From an uncultured Prevotellaceae bacterium (lineage in GTDB: Bacteria > Bacteroidota > Bacteroidia > Bacteroidales > Bacteroidaceae), in NCBI GenBank assembly GCA_900318995.1, contig ONMR01000017.1, positions 1 through 38,386 on the forward strand: a DNA stretch of 38,386 nt. Reading direction: 5' to 3'. The notes under the pieces were generated by a model, which was not told where the DNA came from, did not search any database, and was given only the letters and a program-made list of their open reading frames with translations. Below, one piece after another: positions 32,212-38,386 of this stretch. The position numbers and the translations under genes were made by a program. Numbering within the stretch: the stretch's first letter is position 1; the number at the start of each line of letters is the position of its first letter.

Positions 32212-33612
32212 TTATTTCTTTTTCTTCTTGCCTTTGGCAGGAGGATTAAGCTCATCCTTGGCGGCCTGCAGGAGTTTCTGGAACTCGGGCATGGTATGCA
32301 GGTGAGCCAGTGTGGCCGATGCCCACAGGCGGGCGGTCTGGACATCACTGGGGTAGTTGTAGCCGGCAATGACGCGGCTGCGGCCGTACTCGAATCCGCG
32401 GTTCAGTATATCGTTGGCTGCCTCACGCGGACCTATTTCTACAAGCAGCAGGGCAAGTCCCCATCCAATCTCTGAATGTATGGAAGGATAGCTGGTTGTT
32501 GCTTTCAAGGAATCCTCAAACTCACTGATCAGAGTCTTGTTCCTCCTGGGGTTGAGCTTTACATATGGGCGCTCGCGGAATGTGGTACCGCCCAATTCAT
32601 CGGCGGTTTTGATAAGGTTATCCCTTGTATAATCCATAAGGGCTGCAATGGCGGGATTGGACTCGCGGCTTATCTCAAATGCGGGAGTGCTGAAAGTCTT
32701 CATCATGGCGTCCACACTGTTGTCGGCATCGGCCTTGGCCAGCTCTCCACGCTCAGTATCGCGCTCGGGCAGGGTCTCGTAGTACTTTATCACGTCTCCG
32801 TAGAAACGGTGGCTGTCTTCCGTCACAGGACCGTCAAAAACCCTGGTTCCATCGGGAAATCCTTCGGTTTGGCTTACAGTCTTGATACCCTTTATCTTGC
32901 AGTATTCCTTCCTGGCTGCCTCCAGGTCTTTCTGGAAATACTCGCTTGCGTGCATTACAGCTACTGCGGTACTTCCGCAAAGATAACCGGCATCTACATC
33001 GCTCTGATAGTGGGCTCCTACAATCACGCGACTCTCGCCATACTGGAAGCCCGTGCGCAAGAGTGTATCCTGCAACTCCGGGACCATCTCTGAGAGTACC
33101 AGTGCAGTGCTCCATCCAAGGGCCGTATGTCCCGATGGATACGAGCCGTTGAAGCGCAGTTCACGCTCATTGTCAAAACGGCCCCAGGTGTGCTCGTTGT
33201 ACTGTGCAAACGGGCGGGTACGCATATACTTACGCTTGGCGTTATGGGTGCTCTGGTTCTCGGTCCAAAGCACATTGTACAGCAGTTTGTAGATGGCGGG
33301 GGTCTTTTCCTTGCTGATCTCAAAACCCAGAGTACCCTGATGAATCCTTATCATTCCGTTTATGCCCCACTGTGAATCATCGTTGGCCTGTTGGCCGCGC
33401 TGAGTCGGTCTTACGGCCTTGCCCCACTGCCACTGCGCAAAGTCATCGGCATATTGCGGGCTCAGCATATCGGGTGGTGGCGGCAGGTAGATGCCGGCAT
33501 CGGGCATATCCTTAAGAAATACGTAAACGGTATCTTTCTCGGTCTGGGCAAATGTTATGCCGGTAAATAAGGCTACGCTTAGCGTAACGCAGATTCTTTT
33601 GAATTGCATCAT
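32212..33612 (-). CDS. Tandem PAP2 acid phosphatase with a degenerate second domain
   Basis: The 466-residue protein has a signal peptide (about residues 1-22, cut near ITFAQ) and two PAP2/class A acid phosphatase domains. Domain 1 has the full signature: K126-x6-R133-P134, PSGH at 159-162, and SRVIVGAH (His201) with Asp205. Domain 2 repeats the layout: FEISRESNPAI mirrors FEISKEKTPAI of domain 1. It lacks the lysine, has PSIH at 376-379, and has Asn419 where the nucleophilic histidine should be, so it is probably inactive. The likely role is periplasmic phosphatase acting on phosphomonoesters or lipid phosphates. It lies 18 nt after the rhodanese lipoprotein gene on the same strand. The C-terminus ends in a lysine run. 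Confidence 0.88.
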   Translation of the reverse strand: MMQFKRICVTLSVALFTGITFAQTEKDTVYVFLKDMPDAGIYLPPPPDMLSPQYADDFAQWQWGKAVRPTQRGQQANDDSQWGINGMIRIHQGTLGFEISKEKTPAIYKLLYNVLWTENQSTHNAKRKYMRTRPFAQYNEHTWGRFDNERELRFNGSYPSGHTALGWSTALVLSEMVPELQDTLLRTGFQYGESRVIVGAHYQSDVDAGYLCGSTAVAVMHASEYFQKDLEAARKEYCKIKGIKTVSQTEGFPDGTRVFDGPVTEDSHRFYGDVIKYYETLPERDTERGELAKADADNSVDAMMKTFSTPAFEISRESNPAIAALMDYTRDNLIKTADELGGTTFRERPYVKLNPRRNKTLISEFEDSLKATTSYPSIHSEIGWGLALLLVEIGPREAANDILNRGFEYGRSRVIAGYNYPSDVQTARLWASATLAHLHTMPEFQKLLQAAKDELNPPAKGKKKKK

Positions 33613-33630
33613 ATGCTGAACGGTATTTGT

Positions 33631-34680
33631 TTATTGCATGTTGCGGAGTCTCACATCAATTCCGGGCAGGAGTGAAGGAAGCTCCTTGAGGTCTGTCTGG
33701 CTGAAATGGTATGGAATCAGCACTTTTGGCTTGATGACATTAGCTGCCTTTACACACTGTTCGACAGTCATTGTGTATGGTTGGTTCACAGGCAGGAACG
33801 CTACGTCAATATCCTTGATGTCTGACATCTCCGGAACATCCTCGGTATCGCCGGCCACGTAAAGCCTGAATCCGCCGGGGAATGTAAGCACATAACCGTT
33901 GCCGTTGTTCTTTGGATGGAACTGCTCGCGTCCGGGAGTAGTGTTGTACGCCGGTACCACATCAAGTCTGATTCCCTGTGGCAGGTCTGCCTTCTCATAG
34001 TTGGCTATGCTCTTGCCCATTCCTATCTGTCCCTGTGATTTGGCGTTGAGCAGAAGGATGGTATTTTCCGATGAAAGCGAGGTAATTGCGTTCTTGTCCA
34101 GATGGTCGCCGTGCTCATGTGTAACCAGAATGGCATCGGCTTTGGGGAACTCTGTTGCATAGTCTGTGGCTTTGCCGTAGCCGGCTACCGGGTCAAAATG
34201 AATGTATGCTCCCTTGTAGAGAACCGCCAGCGTACCGTGTTTTATAAGTGTGATTATTACGGGTTCATTGCCGTCCATAAAACATTCAACCTCATAATTG
34301 CTAACAGGTTTGCCGGCGGCGGTCCAGCTCTGATAACCCTCCTTCAGGTTGATTACCTTGTATCCGGCGCCGGTCAGTGCGGCTGCAGCTTCAGCGCTAC
34401 GCCTTCCGCTGCGGCAATATACGGCAAGCGTCAGGTTTTTGTTGAATTTTCGGCCAATTTCATCGGTGAATCCGTCTTTTTGCCAGTCAATGTTGATGGC
34501 GTTGAGCAAGTGCCCCTGTTCATATTCCTGTGCAGTACGTACATCTATCAGGCAGGTACCCTGAGAGTAGGCAACCGTCTGGAATTCATCGGGACCGGCA
34601 TCTGTCCAACCGTCTTGACTGCATGAGAACAGCCCTAAAACCGACATAAGCATAAGTGAAAGGTTAGTCATAGTTTTCAT
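33631..34680 (-). CDS. Lipoprotein with rhodanese domain fused to a metallo-beta-lactamase-fold hydrolase
   Basis: The 349-residue protein starts with a lipoprotein signal (LMSVLGLFSC, lipidated Cys20). Residues of about 30-125 form a rhodanese domain with LIDVRTAQEYEQGHL and the active-site loop YCRSGRRSAEA (Cys89). Residues of about 135-345 are a UlaG/metallo-beta-lactamase-like domain with THEHGDHLD (metal ligands His188, His190, Asp192, His193), YVAGDTED and a C-terminal IPYHFSQ histidine. The pairing suggests sulfur transfer linked to hydrolysis of a thioester or persulfide, as in persulfide dioxygenase fusions; here it is tethered to a membrane outside the cytoplasm. The substrate is unknown. 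It is probably cotranscribed with the PAP2 gene; a near-consensus -7 box TATCTTTA lies at 34708-34701. Confidence 0.87.
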   Translation of the reverse strand: MKTMTNLSLMLMSVLGLFSCSQDGWTDAGPDEFQTVAYSQGTCLIDVRTAQEYEQGHLLNAINIDWQKDGFTDEIGRKFNKNLTLAVYCRSGRRSAEAAAALTGAGYKVINLKEGYQSWTAAGKPVSNYEVECFMDGNEPVIITLIKHGTLAVLYKGAYIHFDPVAGYGKATDYATEFPKADAILVTHEHGDHLDKNAITSLSSENTILLLNAKSQGQIGMGKSIANYEKADLPQGIRLDVVPAYNTTPGREQFHPKNNGNGYVLTFPGGFRLYVAGDTEDVPEMSDIKDIDVAFLPVNQPYTMTVEQCVKAANVIKPKVLIPYHFSQTDLKELPSLLPGIDVRLRNMQ

Positions 34681-34730
34681 TCGGAAATCATTTGTGGCCG
34701 TAAAGATAAGGATTAATACACACTTTTAAG

Positions 34731-34738
34731 TATATTTG
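34731..34738 (+). promoter_or_regulatory. -7 promoter box for the sdhCAB operon
   Basis: TATATTTG matches TAnnTTTG. The ATG of sdhC lies 58 nt downstream, giving a leader of about 50 nt rich in A. No clear -33 element is seen. Confidence 0.5.
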
Positions 34739-34796
34739 CAGACTGTTTACTGCGCGCACAAAACTAAAACATTCATAATCAAAAAACTAAACTTTT

Positions 34797-35477
34797 ATGT
34801 GGTTAATCGATTCATCAATCGGACGTAAGGTTGTGATGAGCGTCACCGGTGCCGCTCTGATCCTGTTCCTGACATTCCACATGGCAATGAACTGCGTGGC
34901 CCTCATATCGGGTGATGCATACAATGTCATCTGCGAATTCCTGGGAGCAAACTGGTATGCACAGGTAGGTACTTATGGTTTGGCCATACTCATGGCTCTC
35001 CATTTTGTCTATGCCTTTATTCTGACAATTCAGAACAGGAGGGCACGCGGCAGTGAGAGATATGCTGTTACAGAGAGGCCAAAATCCGTAGAGTGGGCTT
35101 CACAGAACATGCTGGTTCTGGGTATCATCGTGCTTGTGGGCCTATTGGTGCATTTAGCCAATTTCTGGTCAAAAATGCAGCTTCAGGAACTCATTCACGG
35201 CACTAATTTTGTTGCAGGACAGAACGGTCCTACCGATGGTGCTTTCCTTATCCAGTACACATTCTCACAGTGGTACTTTGTTCTTATCTACACCGTTTGG
35301 CTTGCAGCTATCTGGTTCCATCTTTCACACGGATTCTGGAGCATGTTCCAGACTGTCGGCTGGAGTGGCACCAAATGGCAGCGCCGCTGGCAGGTTATCG
35401 GTAACATCTACGTTACCCTGGTAATCCTGGGCTTCCTGAGCGTGGTTTATTTCTACTTTTTCAAGAGCCTTTGTTAA
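34797..35477 (+). CDS. sdhC: Succinate dehydrogenase/fumarate reductase cytochrome b subunit
   Basis: This 226-residue protein has five hydrophobic spans (about residues 15-35, 58-78, 103-122, 155-178 and 202-222). It matches the one-piece cytochrome b558 family of Bacteroidota and epsilonproteobacteria. Histidines in FHMAMN, ALHFVYAF, HLANFW and WFHLSHGFWSMFQ are candidate haem ligands. It anchors the complex to the inner membrane and exchanges electrons with menaquinone. In anaerobic Bacteroidales the complex mainly reduces fumarate to succinate. It is the first gene of sdhCAB. Confidence 0.93.
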   Translation: MWLIDSSIGRKVVMSVTGAALILFLTFHMAMNCVALISGDAYNVICEFLGANWYAQVGTYGLAILMALHFVYAFILTIQNRRARGSERYAVTERPKSVEWASQNMLVLGIIVLVGLLVHLANFWSKMQLQELIHGTNFVAGQNGPTDGAFLIQYTFSQWYFVLIYTVWLAAIWFHLSHGFWSMFQTVGWSGTKWQRRWQVIGNIYVTLVILGFLSVVYFYFFKSLC

Positions 35478-35496
35478 ACCGTAAAAGTATTTGAAT

Positions 35497-37455
35497 ATGG
35501 CTACTATAGATTCAAAAATTCCCGAAGGCCCGTTGGCTGAAAAATGGTCCAACTACAAGGCTCATCAGAAACTCGTCAACCCCGCCAATAAGCGTAAGCT
35601 TGACATCATCGTTGTAGGTTCAGGTCTGGCCGGCGCATCTGCAGCCGCCACACTTGGTGACCTCGGCTTCAAGGTAAAGTGCTTCTGCATCCAGGATTCA
35701 CCCCGCCGCGCCCACTCAATCGCTGCACAGGGTGGTATCAACGCTGCCAAGAACTATCAGAACGACGGTGACTCAGTATATCGTCTCTTCTACGATACCA
35801 TCAAGGGCGGTGACTACCGTTCACGTGAGGCCAACGTATATCGTCTGGCCGAGGTATCAAACAACATCATTGACCAGTGCGTTGCACAGGGTGTTCCCTT
35901 TGCCCGTGAGTACGGCGGCACTCTGGCCAACCGTTCATTCGGCGGTGCTCAGGTATCGCGTACATTCTACGCCCGCGGTCAAACCGGTCAGCAGCTGCTT
36001 TTGGGTGCCTACTCTGCACTGAGTTATCAGGTACATCAGGGTAACGTAGAGTTGTTTACCCGCTGCGAGATGCTTGATCTGGTTATGATCAAGGACGATG
36101 AGGGTAAGGAGCGTGCCCGCGGTATCATTTACCGTGATCTTGTTACCGGTGAGATCAAGCGCTGCTCAGCCCACGCCGTTGTTATCGGTACAGGCGGTTA
36201 CGGAAACACATACTTCCTCAGCACCAACGCTATGGGCAGTAACGGATCGGCCGCAATGCAGTGCTACCGCAAGGGTGCGTGGTTTGCCAACCCCGCATTT
36301 GCTCAGATCCACCCCACCTGTATTCCCGTACACGGTGACAAGCAGTCCAAGCTGACACTGATGTCAGAGTCTCTGCGTAACGACGGCCGTATCTGGGTTC
36401 CCAAGAAACTTGAGGATGCCAAGAAACTCCAGAAGGGTGAACTTAACCCCAACGACATACCCGATGAGGACCGCGACTTCTATCTGGAGCGCCGCTATCC
36501 CGCATTCGGTAACCTGGTACCGCGTGACGTTGCTTCACGTGCCGCCAAGGAGCGTTGCGACAAGGGCTACGGTGTAAACAACACCGGTCTGGCCGTATTC
36601 CTGGATTTCAAGTACGCTATCCAGCGTCTGGGCAAGCAGGCCGTTGCAGATAAGTACGGTAACCTGTTTGATATGTATGAGGAGATTACCGATGTCAATC
36701 CGTATGAGAACCCCATGATGATATTCCCCGCCATCCACTACACAATGGGCGGTATCTGGGTTGACTACGAGCTGCAGACCTCTATCCCCGGTCTGTTTGC
36801 CATCGGTGAGTGCAACTTCTCAGACCACGGAGCCAACCGTCTTGGAGCTTCTGCTCTTATGCAGGGTCTTGCCGACGGTTACTTTGTACTCCCCTACACC
36901 ATTCAGAACTATCTGGCCGACCAGATCCAGGTTCCGCGCTTCAGCACAGACCTGCCTGAGTTCGATGCCGCCGAGAAGGCTGTCAAGGAGAAGATTGCCA
37001 AGATCATGAGCATTAACGGCAAGCGCTCTGTTGATTCCATCCATAAGGAGCTTGGCCACATCATGTGGGAGTATGTTGGTATGGGACGTACCAAGGAGTC
37101 TCTTGAGACCGCTCTCAATAAACTGGACGAGGTGGAGAAGACCTTCTGGTCAGACCTGCGTGTTCCGGGTGATGCCCAGACACTGAATGTTGAACTTGAA
37201 AAAGCCCTGCGTCTGCTTGACTTTATCGAGATTGGTAAGCTGATGGCTTATGACGGTCTTAACCGTGAGGAGTCATGCGGCGGTCACTTCCGCGAGGAGC
37301 ACCAGACCCCTGAGGGCGAGGCTCTGCGTCATGATGACAAGTTCTCATACGTAGCCTGCTGGAACTATCAGGGTGAGGGCAAGGCACCTGAGCTGCTCAA
37401 GGAGCCTCTCAACTACGAGTACATCAAGGTTCAGACACGTAATTACAAGAACTGA
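35497..37455 (+). CDS. sdhA: Succinate dehydrogenase/fumarate reductase flavoprotein subunit
   Basis: This is the catalytic subunit that interconverts succinate and fumarate on covalently bound FAD. The start is the ATG at 35497 ([11 protein letters not shown]); a TTG two codons upstream is unlikely. The 652-residue protein has the dinucleotide motif [20 protein letters not shown] (about residues 37-56), the FAD-linking histidine in [17 protein letters not shown], the capping-domain residues [14 protein letters not shown] and the active-site [13 protein letters not shown]. It follows sdhC by 19 nt. Codon use is strongly biased, as for a highly expressed gene. Confidence 0.96.
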   Translation: MATIDSKIPEGPLAEKWSNYKAHQKLVNPANKRKLDIIVVGSGLAGASAAATLGDLGFKVKCFCIQDSPRRAHSIAAQGGINAAKNYQNDGDSVYRLFYDTIKGGDYRSREANVYRLAEVSNNIIDQCVAQGVPFAREYGGTLANRSFGGAQVSRTFYARGQTGQQLLLGAYSALSYQVHQGNVELFTRCEMLDLVMIKDDEGKERARGIIYRDLVTGEIKRCSAHAVVIGTGGYGNTYFLSTNAMGSNGSAAMQCYRKGAWFANPAFAQIHPTCIPVHGDKQSKLTLMSESLRNDGRIWVPKKLEDAKKLQKGELNPNDIPDEDRDFYLERRYPAFGNLVPRDVASRAAKERCDKGYGVNNTGLAVFLDFKYAIQRLGKQAVADKYGNLFDMYEEITDVNPYENPMMIFPAIHYTMGGIWVDYELQTSIPGLFAIGECNFSDHGANRLGASALMQGLADGYFVLPYTIQNYLADQIQVPRFSTDLPEFDAAEKAVKEKIAKIMSINGKRSVDSIHKELGHIMWEYVGMGRTKESLETALNKLDEVEKTFWSDLRVPGDAQTLNVELEKALRLLDFIEIGKLMAYDGLNREESCGGHFREEHQTPEGEALRHDDKFSYVACWNYQGEGKAPELLKEPLNYEYIKVQTRNYKN

Positions 37456-37469
37456 TAAAAAGCATCACT

Positions 37470-38225
37470 ATGGAAAAGAATATAAGCTTCAAACTGAAAG
37501 TATGGCGCCAGAGAGGTCCTAAGGAGAAGGGCCAGTTCAAGGTGTATGAAATGAAGGATATCCCCACCGATACCTCATTCCTTGAGATGCTTGACATTCT
37601 GAACGAGCAGCTCATCAATGCCGGTGAGGAACCCGTGGTATTTGACCACGACTGCCGCGAGGGTATCTGCGGTATGTGCTCACTCTACATAAACGGACAT
37701 CCGCACGGACCTGCCACAGGTGCTACCACCTGCCAGCTCTACATGCGCCGTTTCAAGGATGGTGAGACCATTACCGTTGAGCCTTGGCGTTCAGCCGGCT
37801 TCCCGGTAATCCGTGACCTTATGGTTGACCGCCGTGCATATGACAAGATCATGCAGGCCGGCGGTTACGTATCAATCAACACCGGCGGTGTGCCCGATGC
37901 CAATGCAATTCCTATCTCCAAGGAGAAGGCCGACCTGGCTATGGACGCTGCATCATGCATCGGTTGCGGTGCCTGCGTAGCAGCCTGCAAGAACGGTTCA
38001 GCTATGCTGTTTGTAAGTGCCAAGGTAAGCCAGCTTGCTCTGCTCCCGCAGGGTCAGGTAGAGGCTGCCCATCGCGCCAAGGCTATGCTCTCCAAGATGG
38101 ATGAGCTGGGATTCGGTAACTGCACCAACACCCGCGCCTGCGAGGCCGAGTGCCCCAAGTGCATCAGCATCAGCAATATCGCCCGCCTGAACCGCGAGTT
38201 CATCGCTGCCAAGCTGAGCGATTGA
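37470..38225 (+). CDS. sdhB: Succinate dehydrogenase/fumarate reductase iron-sulfur subunit
   Basis: SdhB passes electrons between the flavin and the quinone through three iron-sulfur clusters. The 251-residue protein has the 2Fe-2S ligands in [16 protein letters not shown] and the later TTCQ (about residues 65-90), and the C-terminal ferredoxin domain with [16 protein letters not shown] (about 163-178) and [14 protein letters not shown] (about 217-230). The extra spacing in the last group suits the 3Fe-4S/4Fe-4S pair of the family. It follows sdhA by 14 nt and ends the operon with a strong terminator. Confidence 0.96.
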   Translation: MEKNISFKLKVWRQRGPKEKGQFKVYEMKDIPTDTSFLEMLDILNEQLINAGEEPVVFDHDCREGICGMCSLYINGHPHGPATGATTCQLYMRRFKDGETITVEPWRSAGFPVIRDLMVDRRAYDKIMQAGGYVSINTGGVPDANAIPISKEKADLAMDAASCIGCGACVAACKNGSAMLFVSAKVSQLALLPQGQVEAAHRAKAMLSKMDELGFGNCTNTRACEAECPKCISISNIARLNREFIAAKLSD

Positions 38226-38245
38226 TTCCATACGCTCTACAACTG

Positions 38246-38278
38246 AAGGCGGCCGGGAAAACCCGGCCGCCTTTTTTA
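38246..38278 (+). terminator. Intrinsic terminator of the sdhCAB operon
   Basis: A perfect 12-bp stem, AAGGCGGCCGGG paired with CCCGGCCGCCTT around an AAAA loop, is followed by a T-rich run (TTTTTA). This is a very strong rho-independent terminator. Confidence 0.95.
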
Positions 38279-38280
38279 TT

Positions 38281-38322
38281 TGTCTTACCCTAAAAAAAGT
38301 TGACTCGTAAAATCGAGTTAAC
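38281..38322 (+). mobile_element. Possible left end of an insertion sequence
   Basis: The segment beginning TGTCTTACCCTAAAAAAAG, directly after the sdhB terminator, looks like the 5'-TGT terminal repeat that opens many IS3-like elements. It is followed by an imperfect inverted repeat GTTGACTCG/CGAGTTAAC (38299-38307 and 38314-38322) just before a new ATG. The right end is outside the window, so this is only a suggestion; the inverted repeat might be a simple operator. Confidence 0.3.
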
Positions 38323-38323
38323 A

Positions 38324-38386
38324 ATGAAGAGTAATCGTACTGTTTTGAAAGATCAGTATTACCAAAAGGTTATTGATCTTTACACG
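38324..38386 (+). CDS. N-terminal fragment of an unknown protein, possibly a transposase HTH
   Basis: An ATG at 38324 opens a frame that runs to the window edge (21 codons, MKSNRTVLKDQYYQKVIDLY and one more residue). The basic, helix-forming start with K-D-Q-Y-Y-Q-K-V-I-D-L-Y resembles the first helix of transposase or regulator helix-turn-helix domains, but too little is visible to assign a family. It starts 2 nt after an imperfect inverted repeat. Confidence 0.4.
   Translation, partial: MKSNRTVLKDQYYQKVIDLYT

Noticed and set aside
35491-35496. TTG start two codons before the sdhA ATG
   Set aside because: ATG at 35497 gives the usual start of the subunit; the TTG adds nothing.

Overview
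The window comes from a member of the Bacteroidota, almost certainly Bacteroidales and perhaps Prevotellaceae-like; family and genus cannot be fixed from the sequence alone. The reasons are repeated -7 promoter boxes of the Bacteroidota type (TAnnTTTG), a PorZ-like protein with a type IX secretion sorting domain, a C-A-B succinate dehydrogenase/fumarate reductase operon with a one-piece cytochrome b subunit, and weak Shine-Dalgarno sites. Most of the window is core chromosome. No prophage, CRISPR array, tRNA or rRNA gene was recognised.

Layout. 1-7 kb: the tail of a surface-protein-like gene, then minus-strand genes for a GltS-type symporter, MutS and a small-molecule kinase, and a second minus-strand pair (threonine aldolase, TcdA). 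7.1-9.1 kb: a plus-strand ECF sigma factor overlapping a small membrane protein and a lipoprotein. 9.1-13.6 kb: a DUF362 ferredoxin-type gene broken by one in-frame TAG, a HEAT-like protein, a GNAT/zinc-ribbon fusion, a DUF3795 protein, and an HTH-DUF805 membrane protein whose last helix appears to be in another frame. 13.6-14.2 kb is a gene-free block packed with structure. 14.2-20.9 kb: leuS, rdgB, porZ, then trmH after an AT-rich gap. 20.9-30.6 kb: polA, a polyprenyl synthase, and the minus-strand series mnmG-apt-uvrC-dtd-deoC. 30.9-34.7 kb: GNAT, TSUP exporter, a tandem PAP2 phosphatase and a rhodanese/metallo-hydrolase lipoprotein. 34.8-38.2 kb: sdhCAB with a strong terminator. The right edge starts a new gene, possibly inside an insertion sequence.

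The most interesting material is between genes. (1) Two 193-nt elements (13704-13896 and, inverted, 30671-30863) share a conserved core and 22-23 bp perfect terminal arms. Their differences are compensated on both sides of at least five helices, which supports a conserved RNA or single-stranded DNA fold. (2) A third element with the same design but another core lies at 24825-24956. (3) A 49-nt hairpin unit bounded by CACCTTAGGGA and its complement is repeated five times at two loci with an 82-83 nt period. (4) The 437-nt AT-rich gap at 19943-20379 carries several DnaA-box-like nonamers, and a parS-like site lies about 8.3 kb away upstream of apt; together they suggest the chromosome origin region. 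(5) Small hairpins with a GGGG-TCTGA-CCCC-like core sit at three gene ends.

Functionally, the window combines DNA repair and replication (MutS, UvrC, Pol I), translation quality and tRNA modification (LeuRS, Dtd, TcdA, MnmG, a SpoU methyltransferase), nucleotide metabolism (RdgB, Apt, DeoC), isoprenoid synthesis, secretion (PorZ) and anaerobic respiration (SdhCAB).
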